A stretch of 64,000 nt of DNA from a virus: the IMG/VR virus record IMGVR_UViG_3300008952_000039, positions 1 through 64,000 of that record; one strand, 5' to 3'. The first letter of the stretch is position 1. Every line of letters starts with the position of its first letter. A program made the position numbers and the translations under genes. The notes beneath the pieces were generated by a model, which saw nothing but the letters and a program-made list of their open reading frames with translations, was not told where the DNA came from and searched no databases. This document shows positions 52,291 through 60,525 of this stretch, in pieces.

Positions 52291-52831
52291 TTCCTTCCTC
52301 CGATAGTAAGTCCAAGAAGACCTTTGGTAGTGTGACAATCACACTCAAAGAACGAAGCACAACACTTACATAGGCATTTTCGCCTTCAAAACCTACAATA
52401 GAACCTTCCAACAATCTATAGGCTCCTTTCACAATTAAAACACGATTTCCCACTTTCAAAGACTGACAAGACATTCCCCGTATACTATTCCGCATCTCTT
52501 CAATATATTGATTAGAGATCACTTGAAGGGTTTTCAGTCCAGAAGTCGGAGACATTGAAGAAAAAACCTGCTCTACATAGGGGGTTTTCTCTAAATCAAA
52601 ATAAATCTGCTCCTCTAAGCCTGTAGCAATAAAAACATAACCCTCCATCAAATGAAGAGAAATCTTTCTACCGTTTTGGTCATACTGAGCCGTTGGAATA
52701 AAAATTGGGTGGGTTTGAGATACCCCCATTTCCTTACAAAGAATCTTCGTTAAAATACCTTCCTCTACTTTAATTTCTCCAAGAGATGTTAGCTCAAGAG
52801 TCACCCACGTTGTTTTGTCTCTGTAATCCAT
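52277..52831 (-). CDS. NusG-like transcription elongation factor
   Basis: 184 residues from the ATG at 52831, or 187 from a TTG at 52840. The N-terminal part (residues 10-85) fits the NGN domain, with GYVFIATGLEE as the landmark. The C-terminal part (about 130-180) is a KOW domain: VGNRVLIVKGAYRLLEGSIVGFEGENAYVSVVLRS. NusG, RfaH and LoaP relatives bind RNA polymerase and change pausing or termination. The gene overlaps the clamp loader gene and is followed by the sigma-like gene, so both may redirect host RNA polymerase to late genes. Confidence 0.75.
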   Translation of the reverse strand: MDYRDKTTWVTLELTSLGEIKVEEGILTKILCKEMGVSQTHPIFIPTAQYDQNGRKISLHLMEGYVFIATGLEEQIYFDLEKTPYVEQVFSSMSPTSGLKTLQVISNQYIEEMRNSIRGMSCQSLKVGNRVLIVKGAYRLLEGSIVGFEGENAYVSVVLRSLSVIVTLPKVFLDLLSEEGNEND

Positions 52832-54221
52832 TATAACCAATATCTCTCAATTCCAGAAGATAGATACCAAACAGACGACCAAACTCTGCTGGGCTTAATT
52901 CCTTAGATTGTTTCAATTGATCTTTTCCAGTAGAAGTCCCATTGATGGCTCTACGGTCAATATGCACCCCACATAAATCCATAGAAGAGGGAAGGGCTGC
53001 TGCACAATTATTATTACCGTCTGCGGTTAAATTATGAGTAGAATTATTTAAATTCGTTTCATTTTTTTGAGAAGGGCTTCTTGAAACCTTTATTGGAGAA
53101 GATATTTTCTTCTGACTTCTCTCAGAAGATCCATAAGAGAAAGAGGGAGTGGTAAGCTGTCCAGTAAAAGATAGGTGCTGAGAAATAAGATCGCATATAA
53201 CCATATCCTCAGTAGCGGATCGAGGTTTCTGAGCAAAAAGAGAAACTAACCCCACTAAATGATTTCCATGCTGCCTTCCTATTTCTGAAAGTCTTGCTGC
53301 ATCCCAATATACAGGAGGGGTATCCAAGCCCAAAGAAACTTTATACGCAAACAAGGCTGCATTAGCCAACCTCTCATAGCAAACAGAAGGAGAGGTTCTA
53401 TTAAAAAGATTCTTTACAGAGAGCAAAGCCTTTTCCAAATCTGATCCTAAAAAGGAAAGAATATCCAAATAAAGGCTATTCAAATCTAAGTGGAGGTATT
53501 TATTCACATTTTCCCGATCTACCTCTCCAAGCATAGAAACACCCTCTATTGCCTTCAAAGCATCACGAATATGGCACTCTGTAATTTCAGCTATCAGAGG
53601 GAGAATATCTGGCTCATAAGAAATCCTCTCTTTCTCACAGACATAAGCCAATCTCTTAGCTATCACCTCTGGACTGAGAGGGTGTATTACAAATGCAGGG
53701 GCGCATCTGGATAAAATAGTGGCTCTCATCTTCTCTGGTTCTGTCGTGCAAAAGATGCACACCAACCTCTTATCTTCTGAACCTTGAACATTCTCTTCCA
53801 GAGGTTTCAAAAGGGCATCCAAGGCATCTTTAGATAGCTGGTGGCTCTCATCAAATAGATATAAGGTTTTCTTTCCAGAGAAATTAGAGTATTCCAGATC
53901 AGCAATAATCTTTTTAACTTCGGATTTTCCAGAATTAGTAGCGGCATCTACCTCTATAAAGGCTCCCTGAGAACCCTCCAACATTGAATGACAAGAGGGG
54001 CAATTATCACAAGGTGCGCCCTCCACAGGGTGATCACAAAGTAAGGCTCTGGCGAGTATTCTCCCAAGAGTAGTCTTACCAGAACCGTATGGCCCGCAAA
54101 ACAAATAAGATTGTTGAAAGCCCCTTCCTGTTGAAACAAAGCGTTTTATGACCTTTATCGTGCTTTCCTGACCAAGAACATCTTCAAAATTATGTGGTCG
54201 GTATTTTGTATCTAATCCCAT
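52794..54221 (-). CDS. dnaX: DnaX-like clamp loader ATPase
   Basis: 475 residues. Residues 1-200 are the AAA+ domain: Walker A GPYGSGKT (43-50), a zinc module (Cys 62, 71, 74, 77), Walker B LYLFDES (about 120-126), sensor 1 near Thr 159 and the SRC motif (171-173). The following 130 residues fit the helical collar. The C-terminal 130 residues are low complexity and replace the DnaX tau domains. It should load the sliding clamp encoded at 58124. A strong GGGAGG site and a promoter-like TTCCTGTATAGG element precede it. Confidence 0.9.
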   Translation of the reverse strand: MGLDTKYRPHNFEDVLGQESTIKVIKRFVSTGRGFQQSYLFCGPYGSGKTTLGRILARALLCDHPVEGAPCDNCPSCHSMLEGSQGAFIEVDAATNSGKSEVKKIIADLEYSNFSGKKTLYLFDESHQLSKDALDALLKPLEENVQGSEDKRLVCIFCTTEPEKMRATILSRCAPAFVIHPLSPEVIAKRLAYVCEKERISYEPDILPLIAEITECHIRDALKAIEGVSMLGEVDRENVNKYLHLDLNSLYLDILSFLGSDLEKALLSVKNLFNRTSPSVCYERLANAALFAYKVSLGLDTPPVYWDAARLSEIGRQHGNHLVGLVSLFAQKPRSATEDMVICDLISQHLSFTGQLTTPSFSYGSSERSQKKISSPIKVSRSPSQKNETNLNNSTHNLTADGNNNCAAALPSSMDLCGVHIDRRAINGTSTGKDQLKQSKELSPAEFGRLFGIYLLELRDIGYNGLQRQNNVGDS

Positions 54222-54240
54222 TCAAGTCTCCTCCCTTACC

Positions 54241-54255
54241 ATACCTATACAGGAA
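54241..54255 (-). promoter_or_regulatory. Possible promoter motif TTCCTGTATAGG
   Basis: Minus strand TTCCTGTATAGGTAT lies 20 bases before the dnaX-like start. The same TTTCCTGTATAGG sequence precedes the gene starting at 59518, and a shorter TTTCCTGTA precedes the gene starting at 31386. An extended -10 box (TGTATA) would fit. Confidence 0.3.
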
Positions 54256-54277
54256 GGGAAGGGATCAGGAAGGGTCT

Positions 54278-54589
54278 TTACCAAGTTCCAGCACTCCAGA
54301 TACTGACCCACACCCCACCACGATTAACTTTGCAAAGAACAACTGTAAAAGCTTTCTTTTTGAGAAGAATCTCCTTCAAGAGAGAGCGCAAGTCTTTACT
54401 CTCCTGATTTTCTGGAACAGTCTCACCCACAATTAAAAGTTTTCTGCCAGAAATCTCATGTGGAAGATCAGGAAGACTATCAATATCCTTTTCAGAAGAA
54501 ATAGAAAAACCACGACCAACTGCCCAAGAAGAATCCCACTCCAAGAAAGCTTTCTCGTTCAGGTACTTTATGATATCCAAACTATGCAC
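54278..54589 (-). CDS. Small hypothetical protein
   Basis: 103 residues from a GTG at 54589 preceded by GGGGGG; a TTG at 54604 is also in frame. The sequence looks alpha/beta with a KLLIVGETVP strand-turn and a VVLCKVNR strand, but it matches no family I can name. It lies between the metallopeptidase-like gene and dnaX. Confidence 0.55.
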   Translation of the reverse strand: MHSLDIIKYLNEKAFLEWDSSWAVGRGFSISSEKDIDSLPDLPHEISGRKLLIVGETVPENQESKDLRSLLKEILLKKKAFTVVLCKVNRGGVWVSIWSAGTW

Positions 54590-54622
54590 TAAGACACCCC
54601 CCAATTAAAGAGGGTTCATAAA

Positions 54623-55072
54623 TCAATTAGTGTCAAAGATTAGATCGTCCAGTTCCTCTTCTTCTTCAGAAGGTCGCCAATTTCCATGTCTTTTCCATTC
54701 TTCTTTGAAAAAACAAAGGTCGGGGGTACGGACTGACCACTTCATATCTCCTGTCTTACTGTCTTCTTCGCCCCAGCAATAACACAAAAGATGATCCAAT
54801 AATGCTGTCTGCTGCTTACCATTAAGACCTGCCCACTCATCAGCAGCCACCTCCAAAATAAATTTGAAGTTCTTATTTCCAAGAAGAGAAATTAAGGAAG
54901 GAGCTTTCTTAGATTTCCCAAGAACCACTTTCCCACCAGCTTTACTGGCTTTTTCACGAAACAATATCGCTATCTCATCCTCAACAATAGCAAGGTGAGG
55001 ATGGAATTTTGCAATTAAGGTTTTGGTCACCTCAACCACATCTGCACTTGCTAACCACATATCTACTGCCAC
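54623..55072 (-). CDS. Phage metallopeptidase-family protein with degenerate active site
   Basis: 149 residues from a GTG at 55072 preceded by GGAGG; a TTG at 55135 would overlap the primase further. The pattern FHPHLA, then LFREK and GKVVLGKSKK, ADEW-x-x-L and finally ALLDHLLCYC with a later RHGNW element matches the putative phage metallopeptidase family, whose members normally have DHELCHC. Here the HExxH motif reads HLLCY, so the metal-binding Glu and second His are gone. The fold is probably kept but the peptidase activity is not expected. It is translated with the primase (stop overlap of 10 bases). A binding role is possible. Confidence 0.65.
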   Translation of the reverse strand: MAVDMWLASADVVEVTKTLIAKFHPHLAIVEDEIAILFREKASKAGGKVVLGKSKKAPSLISLLGNKNFKFILEVAADEWAGLNGKQQTALLDHLLCYCWGEEDSKTGDMKWSVRTPDLCFFKEEWKRHGNWRPSEEEEELDDLIFDTN

Positions 55073-55758
55073 AATAATCCTCCAATTTGGTATTGAAATG
55101 ATTGGCGAAGGGCTTGTAACCCACCCCTCATCCAAATGTCATTGGGGTCTTTACCCCCGAAAAAATTAATAATACGAGCATCTAAGCCAAGCTTTTTCAA
55201 AGCCCTCTCAGCAAAGAAAGACCCTTTTTTACCCACCTCATCATTGTCATAAACAACGTATACAGTGTTGGGCTGCATTCGTTGGAGATAAGTAAGATGA
55301 TAAGGAGTTAAAGAAGCCGTAACTGAGCAGAGAATGGCATCTGACTTCGGAACCACCCACTCCATTGCATACAGATCAAAATGCCCCTCAACAAGCCACA
55401 CAGACCCTCCTGACCATATCTTCTCTGCAATACCCTTGTGAGCTAACCAAACAGGATTCCACTCTGCTTGCGGAAGAAGATGCCTTGTAATCTTCTTCTC
55501 AGTAGTGGATCTGGCTTCAAACCCTAAAAGGTTTCCCTTTGGTGAATAGAGAGGACACACCAAAAACCCGTCCAATTTTTCACCACGAATTCCATATCTT
55601 CTACAAAAGATAGAGGAAGGGATATCAAAAGAAGGAGGTTCCCAAGTTACCTCTCCCATCTTCTCAAAAGATTCTCTCTTAGCCCCCCTTCTCAAAAGAT
55701 AGCTTTCACAATCCTCTCTTAGAGACATCTCTGTTAAAGCTGTGTCCAACCACCCCAT
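55063..55758 (-). CDS. TOPRIM-type DNA primase
   Basis: 231 residues. The first 100 residues contain the DnaG-like N-terminal RNA polymerase subdomain (LDGFLVCPLYSPKGNLLGFEARS). The TOPRIM core has WLVEGHFD (Glu 124), VVYDNDEVG (Asp 171, 173) and KDPND (203-207). There is no N-terminal zinc finger and no helicase domain, so it is a short primase core of the phage type. It would make primers for the replisome encoded around it. The start overlaps the next upstream stop (TAATG). Confidence 0.8.
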   Translation of the reverse strand: MGWLDTALTEMSLREDCESYLLRRGAKRESFEKMGEVTWEPPSFDIPSSIFCRRYGIRGEKLDGFLVCPLYSPKGNLLGFEARSTTEKKITRHLLPQAEWNPVWLAHKGIAEKIWSGGSVWLVEGHFDLYAMEWVVPKSDAILCSVTASLTPYHLTYLQRMQPNTVYVVYDNDEVGKKGSFFAERALKKLGLDARIINFFGGKDPNDIWMRGGLQALRQSFQYQIGGLLWQ

Positions 55759-56321
55759 TAAAGATCCCCTGCCAGTGAGATACTGCGGCTGGCATTATGC
55801 ACTAAAGCTATCAATTTAGACCCAAAAACATCCACAGAACCAATGTATGACCGATCTTCAGGAAGAACAACAAAGACACCATCAGGAATCCAATCCGCTG
55901 TCCAAAGAGGAACATCAGGAAAACCCATCAAAATTTCTGAGGATCTTAGAAACTCACACTGATCCCCTGTCTGACGGGAACATAAAATTTCAACCTTTTC
56001 AAAGCCATAAAACCTCACATATTCTATGGCTTTAATTAAACCCTCACAGGTATAGGGTTGAATATTTCCCCACTCCAAATGCTTACCAGCATCAAAAATA
56101 GCCAGTATTATCTCACGATAAAGGGTTTCTAACGAAGCTATACGAGAGGCGCAGCGAACCAATTGAAGGGTTCCTATATTCATTGTTGGTTCTGTCACCC
56201 ATAAAAGGGATCTGGTTGTTGTAACCAAGTAAGGGGAGGTACTTGAATTAACAGGGTACTCAGCCATTAAAGGAGCCTTCTCTCCCTTCACCCTACCTAC
56301 TCGTAGTAATTGGTCGCTCAC
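55758..56321 (-). CDS. Hypothetical protein in replication cluster
   Basis: 187 residues from a GTG at 56321 that overlaps the stop of the upstream gene (GTGA). An in-frame TTG at 56348 would add nine residues. It is an alpha/beta protein with a buried-strand look but no catalytic motif that I recognise. A paralogue of an actin-like or RNase H-like fold is a weak possibility only. It sits directly before the primase and is coupled to it. Confidence 0.55.
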   Translation of the reverse strand: MSDQLLRVGRVKGEKAPLMAEYPVNSSTSPYLVTTTRSLLWVTEPTMNIGTLQLVRCASRIASLETLYREIILAIFDAGKHLEWGNIQPYTCEGLIKAIEYVRFYGFEKVEILCSRQTGDQCEFLRSSEILMGFPDVPLWTADWIPDGVFVVLPEDRSYIGSVDVFGSKLIALVHNASRSISLAGDL

Positions 56322-56947
56322 TTCCCACCCCACAAACGTGACCACCAAGTACTGCTTTCTTTCAAGACCTCTCGTTCAGTGTTCGATTTAGCTATCTGTT
56401 CCAATAGATCGGATTTCTCATCTTCGATAATTCGGAAGTTTTCTTCCAAGGAGCGGAGTCTTTCTTCCAAGCTTAGAGAGGCTTCTTTCAATTCTACATT
56501 ACTTTTCACAAGCCTCTCATTTTCACTTTGCAAAGCATCCTCTCTTTCAAGACCTTCAAAAGTCTTTCCCATATCTTCATCCAGTAATTGAAATACCCAC
56601 ATCAAAGCAGCCATATCGGGGTATCGGCTGGCAATTAGGGCAGTGTTAGCTTCGGATAGGAAGGAATTGAATTCCCCTTTCAAAACGCTTTTATCTTTGT
56701 TTGGGCAGAAGAGGGCGCAATTCTTTGCCTTTAGCACACCTCCAAATCTTCGATCACAAAGCTCTCCTTTTGGAGAGCCAGAAGCTTCGTATCCACAAAG
56801 ATAAACATGAACACCATCATCAGAGAAAACCTGCTCATTATGGGCGCAATTCTTTGGGTCAGGACGAAGTTGGGTGTCCAAAAACTTATGGAGATGCCGT
56901 ACCCTCACTTGCCGTAGCTTATGTTTTAGCTTCCCCTTTATTGTCAT
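56318..56947 (-). CDS. Cysteine-cluster protein with C-terminal coiled coil
   Basis: 209 residues. The first 80 residues have cysteines in a CAHN-x-n-YLCGYE-x-n-LCDRR-x-n-CALFCPNK arrangement, suggesting metal binding. From about residue 130 the chain is a long coiled coil with regular Leu and Glu, ending in WWSRLWGGK. It overlaps its neighbours by TAATG and GTGA. Function is unknown; the coiled coil may drive dimerisation. Confidence 0.6.
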   Translation of the reverse strand: MTIKGKLKHKLRQVRVRHLHKFLDTQLRPDPKNCAHNEQVFSDDGVHVYLCGYEASGSPKGELCDRRFGGVLKAKNCALFCPNKDKSVLKGEFNSFLSEANTALIASRYPDMAALMWVFQLLDEDMGKTFEGLEREDALQSENERLVKSNVELKEASLSLEERLRSLEENFRIIEDEKSDLLEQIAKSNTEREVLKESSTWWSRLWGGK

Positions 56948-57483
56948 TACTTCAACCCATATTTTTCCAACAAATAATTGGCATCTTGATAGTGGAAATC
57001 AGAACCAAGAATGTTGTGTATAGAAACTGTTTTGCCAAGTTTGTGCTTCAATTCATCGTAGAAAACCAAAATCTGATTGTGTACGGAAATTTCACCACGA
57101 AGGAACAATACCCCTGTTGAGGTCACCCGATACTCGCTTTTTTGTACTCTCTCAACAAAGCCCCAAAATTTCAACAAAGAATACTGTCTGGCTTTCAATA
57201 TCCACTTTGGACAATTACTGGTCACCGTGGAGACTGTTCTTGAAGGGGAAAGTTGAGCCTTTTGATATAACCAAACCAAACTATCTACAATGGTCGGAGT
57301 TAAAGCATAGGGGTGGCATTTTAGGGTGCGAGTACAGATAGCACAAACGTCAAGATCACAACCAACATCCTCACCCCTATGATATCTTCGTACCAACTCC
57401 CGATACTCACCAATCGTCATATCATCGGTAATTTTAATAGTATCATCGCCACCTTGATCAAAAGAAAAATCAAATGACATCAT
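56947..57483 (-). CDS. Cysteine-motif winged-helix-like protein
   Basis: 178 residues. A CDLDVCAICTRTLKCH segment at about residues 42-57 gives four Cys and a His that could bind zinc. The next 100 residues look like a winged helix, with helix, helix and VTSTGVLFLRGE as the wing. It lies between the two replication ATPase-related genes and may be a DNA-binding factor. No known family was recognised. Confidence 0.55.
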   Translation of the reverse strand: MMSFDFSFDQGGDDTIKITDDMTIGEYRELVRRYHRGEDVGCDLDVCAICTRTLKCHPYALTPTIVDSLVWLYQKAQLSPSRTVSTVTSNCPKWILKARQYSLLKFWGFVERVQKSEYRVTSTGVLFLRGEISVHNQILVFYDELKHKLGKTVSIHNILGSDFHYQDANYLLEKYGLK

Positions 57484-58115
57484 TTCTCCCTAATGAAATG
57501 TGCCTCTCCACCTCTCTTCTGAATGCGATAAGCACTATCCGCAGCCTCTACTAAAGAAGGATTGTGGGTAACAAGAAGAACATCCATATCCAACCTTTTA
57601 CACATAAGAGATAAGAATTTTCCCATATTGTGAACATAATTCTCATCAAAAGCTGGAAGGCTTTCATCCAACAATAGAAGAGGTCGCATTTCCCTACGAA
57701 GTAGTACAATCATCCTCATAAGGATGGATTGAACCGTTGACACGGCTCCACCAAAGGAATCTGAAGAGGAGCCTTTAATTACAGTACCATCATCCTTCGT
57801 ATGCTCAGTTATCAACTCAACAGAAACTTTCCCCCTACTAACTGAAACCTCCGAAGTGACAGAAAGAGTTTGATCATCAAAGACAGTGGAAAGACCTTCT
57901 GATAAAAGACTTTCCACTGCACGAACCCCCTCCATTATTTCAAGATCAATTAGCTGTCGAAATAGCTCCCCTGTCTGAGCAATAAGAACACTATCCGCTT
58001 CCAAGCCCTCAATTTCTACTATGAGTCTGGAAATCCTCTTCTCAAGATCCGCTTTCAACGCTAAGGTCTGATCCACAGTAGTCTTTAGAGAAGATATGCT
58101 TGGAAGCGGAGTCAT
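57480..58115 (-). CDS. Rad50/SbcC-type ATPase, C-terminal half
   Basis: 211 residues from the ATG at 58115; GTG 58124 or TTG 58136 are possible earlier starts. A short coiled coil (residues 10-60) leads to a beta segment, then the ABC signature SDSFGGAVSTVQS (118-130), Walker B LLLLDES (146-152) and the VTHN switch (182-185). It has no Walker A. The Walker A half is encoded separately at 62917, so the two polypeptides must pair to make an ATPase. It overlaps its neighbours by a few bases. Confidence 0.8.
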   Translation of the reverse strand: MTPLPSISSLKTTVDQTLALKADLEKRISRLIVEIEGLEADSVLIAQTGELFRQLIDLEIMEGVRAVESLLSEGLSTVFDDQTLSVTSEVSVSRGKVSVELITEHTKDDGTVIKGSSSDSFGGAVSTVQSILMRMIVLLRREMRPLLLLDESLPAFDENYVHNMGKFLSLMCKRLDMDVLLVTHNPSLVEAADSAYRIQKRGGEAHFIREK

Positions 58116-58123
58116 TTCTGTCA

Positions 58124-59251
58124 CTATTTCATCCAAGACAACATAGAAACATAATTATTGGTTCCATCTGAAGCATCCAATCGACAAAGACCACTTTGGT
58201 TCTTCTTCGTTATTCCAATCTCCACCTTATCTTCCTTTATGGTAGATAGGATCATTTCAAGGTGTTTGTAATTTAAAACAAATTCACCAACACCTTCTTC
58301 TTGAGTAGTGGTTTGAGTGGTTTCCAGATCAAGGAAAGTATGACCACCATCCGGGCCAGCTACAGCCATTCCCAATGAAACATTGTCAGTGTCCTTAGTA
58401 CGGAAAGTTAATTTCACATCCTCAAAAGGTGCGCCAGATCGAAGGAAAAGCATAGCATTTCTCAACTCTTTGGTGTCCATCACCCACTGATGATCTGTTG
58501 GATCTTCCATTCCAATCTTAATCTTTGGGAAGGAATGATTATCACGGGCCTCACCAAGCATAGAACCGTCAATCCCTTTGTAGAGAATGAAGTTAGAGTG
58601 TTCCAAAACCACAATCTCATTGTCCTCAAACAGATTAAGATAAGACACCAAAGAATTTACATTCTTACCATTTACTCTGAGAGTGTTTTCAGGTGGAAAA
58701 TCCTCAATCTCAACAACACTAAAAACACCAGTACTCGCTGCCAAAAGAAGACCCTCTCTGGCTTCCGTAACGCAGAATGCTGGTCGCTTTGTATCGTCTG
58801 TGGAGATGAATTTACGAACATGAGAAAATGCATGTGAAAGAGTATCCGCAGAGATTTTAGCTGTCTCCGTAGCCTCTTCAACTACATCATCCCAATATGG
58901 AAAATGAGTGGGATCTAAGGAACGAAAAGTCTGTGTTCCTTTATTAGCTTTTGCCTTCGTCGTTGCTGTCTCTGCATCAAAAGAAAGAGTTAAAGCACAA
59001 TCCGAAACAGAAGATAACCACAGTTTCAATCGCTTTGCTTCAACCGTAAAAGCTGTCTGTTCTCCTGTTGCAGTACAGGCTTTAATTGGACTGCTGCTAA
59101 ACAACCTCCCACTATAAGATAAAACCTCAACCGCATTTCCCGTATTGCGAAATACAAAGTGGGTTGAGATATCTGCCCCACCAGAACCCACCGTGTTGGA
59201 ACACACCAGCAGAGCATTTTCAAGATCATTTTTAGATACAGTAATTTCCAT
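58124..59251 (-). CDS. dnaN: DnaN-like DNA polymerase sliding clamp
   Basis: 375 residues, close to bacterial beta clamp length (about 366). The start (MEITVSKNDLENALLVC) and the three repeated beta-alpha domains with short strands, such as FTVEAKRLKLWLSSVSD and FVLNYKHLEMILSTI, match the clamp fold. The ribosome site GGAGGA is strong. It is a ring that tethers DNA polymerase; the loader is at 52794. No polymerase is in the window. Confidence 0.85.
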   Translation of the reverse strand: MEITVSKNDLENALLVCSNTVGSGGADISTHFVFRNTGNAVEVLSYSGRLFSSSPIKACTATGEQTAFTVEAKRLKLWLSSVSDCALTLSFDAETATTKAKANKGTQTFRSLDPTHFPYWDDVVEEATETAKISADTLSHAFSHVRKFISTDDTKRPAFCVTEAREGLLLAASTGVFSVVEIEDFPPENTLRVNGKNVNSLVSYLNLFEDNEIVVLEHSNFILYKGIDGSMLGEARDNHSFPKIKIGMEDPTDHQWVMDTKELRNAMLFLRSGAPFEDVKLTFRTKDTDNVSLGMAVAGPDGGHTFLDLETTQTTTQEEGVGEFVLNYKHLEMILSTIKEDKVEIGITKKNQSGLCRLDASDGTNNYVSMLSWMK

Positions 59252-59518
59252 CTATTCCTCCAGAAATTTCGTTAAAGACTGTTCAAGAGACTCTACATCA
59301 GCCACAAACTGATCAACAGCAGCCTCATATTTTTGAGATAATTCTTCTATTATGGTACTCAGGTTCTCTGGCTCTAATCCTCGTTTCCTACAAGAATTCT
59401 CTACTCTTGTAAGGTTGGTTTGAGCCACCTCCAATTTCCCCTTCAGCTTTTGAAGATCAGATTCCAGTGTCTTCCTCTTTTTTAACGCTGATTGTAATTT
59501 TTGATGAGCAGTAGTCAT
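59252..59518 (-). CDS. Small coiled-coil protein, possible Rad50 linker
   Basis: 88 residues, nearly all coiled coil with a single Cys at the middle (about residue 43). It ends one codon before the clamp start. Its place between the two Rad50 halves and its pure coiled-coil content suggest it could be a third piece of the split Rad50 arm; this is a guess from layout. Confidence 0.6.
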   Translation of the reverse strand: MTTAHQKLQSALKKRKTLESDLQKLKGKLEVAQTNLTRVENSCRKRGLEPENLSTIIEELSQKYEAAVDQFVADVESLEQSLTKFLEE

Positions 59519-59532
59519 ATTATCCCTATGTG

Positions 59533-59548
59533 TTTCCTATACAGGAAA
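59533..59548 (-). promoter_or_regulatory. Palindromic promoter-like motif TTTCCTGTATAGGAAA
   Basis: The palindrome TTTCCT-x4-AGGAAA lies 15 bases before the start of the coiled-coil gene. The same core TTCCTGTATAGG precedes the dnaX-like gene. It may be an operator or an extended -10 promoter. Confidence 0.3.
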
Positions 59549-59574
59549 GAGCCAAACTGAAAGAAATGAAATGA

Positions 59575-60483
59575 TTAAAAATCTAAATCTTTTATTCCAT
59601 CAAAAGTATCCGAAGATGTCTTATTGGGATTTTTCTTCTTAGAATTTGCTGATTTCTGCTGTTTACGGGGTGGGCAAACCTCCGCATAATCACAGAATTT
59701 GCATACTTTAGGGCTTGGGGTAGCTTGAAACTTCTCTTTATGAATTCCCTTAGAGACTGCTACTGCTCGTTCTGCCAATGCTCTAAGATCATTATGTTCC
59801 CAAGGTATCCAATCTACACCCTGCTCTACACCATCCCCAATAGGAGTACCGTAGGGGTATCTGTAATAAACAAAGCCCAAGCGGTCAGGTTTCACATTGT
59901 GGCTCAAATAGAAACACAGCGCATACCACTTAAGCTGATCAGGATCTGTATACTTCCCTTTGTGCTTGCTATTCTTTCCGTCCAAAATGGTAATGCCAGT
60001 ATCATCTCTACGAATGATGATGTCAGCCCTGCCACCTATTGGTGTATACTGATTCACATATCCAACTAAATTCACTTCAGATTTTGAGTACGGGCCAAGA
60101 AGTTTATTAGCCTTCAAGGTCTTTAAGAACCCCAAGACACCATCCATACAGACTTCCAACATCTCTTGTCTGGTCGGGGATACTTTGTAATCTATATACT
60201 TCTTTGAGACTGTATAATTAAATTCCTTCTCTACAATCTCCTTCATCTTGATCTTCAAATCGTGAGGGGATCTCCACAACTCCTCATTGTAGAGCTTTTC
60301 AATTGCATCCCCAATAACGATACCCATTACAGCATGATGATAGGAGGACTGTTCCAGTACTGGCTTAGGTCTTCCATCACCACCACCAACATCGTGACCC
60401 GGCCAACCACAATACCAAAGAAATTTCTGTGGACATTCTTCATACCTACGAAAGTTAGTCCAGTAAAGAGTATATTTCCTCAT
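59575..60483 (-). CDS. RecB/Cas4-like PD-(D/E)XK nuclease
   Basis: 302 residues. The nuclease core has GRADIIIRR (Asp 154) and ILDGKNSKHK (Asp 168, Lys 170) followed by the helix with Gln 183 (PDQLKWYAL), the motif order of the RecB family. Cys 17 (in EECPQKF) and Cys 261, 264 and 270 (CKFCDYAEVC) give the four-cysteine iron-sulphur arrangement of Cas4 and AddB. It should process DNA ends and works in a cluster with the Mre11/Rad50-type genes. The C-terminal 30 residues are Lys/Ser/Asn-rich. Confidence 0.85.
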   Translation of the reverse strand: MRKYTLYWTNFRRYEECPQKFLWYCGWPGHDVGGGDGRPKPVLEQSSYHHAVMGIVIGDAIEKLYNEELWRSPHDLKIKMKEIVEKEFNYTVSKKYIDYKVSPTRQEMLEVCMDGVLGFLKTLKANKLLGPYSKSEVNLVGYVNQYTPIGGRADIIIRRDDTGITILDGKNSKHKGKYTDPDQLKWYALCFYLSHNVKPDRLGFVYYRYPYGTPIGDGVEQGVDWIPWEHNDLRALAERAVAVSKGIHKEKFQATPSPKVCKFCDYAEVCPPRKQQKSANSKKKNPNKTSSDTFDGIKDLDF

Positions 60484-60525
60484 CCTCTACCTCTATGATT
60501 GCCAATACAATACCCATAAACAACC

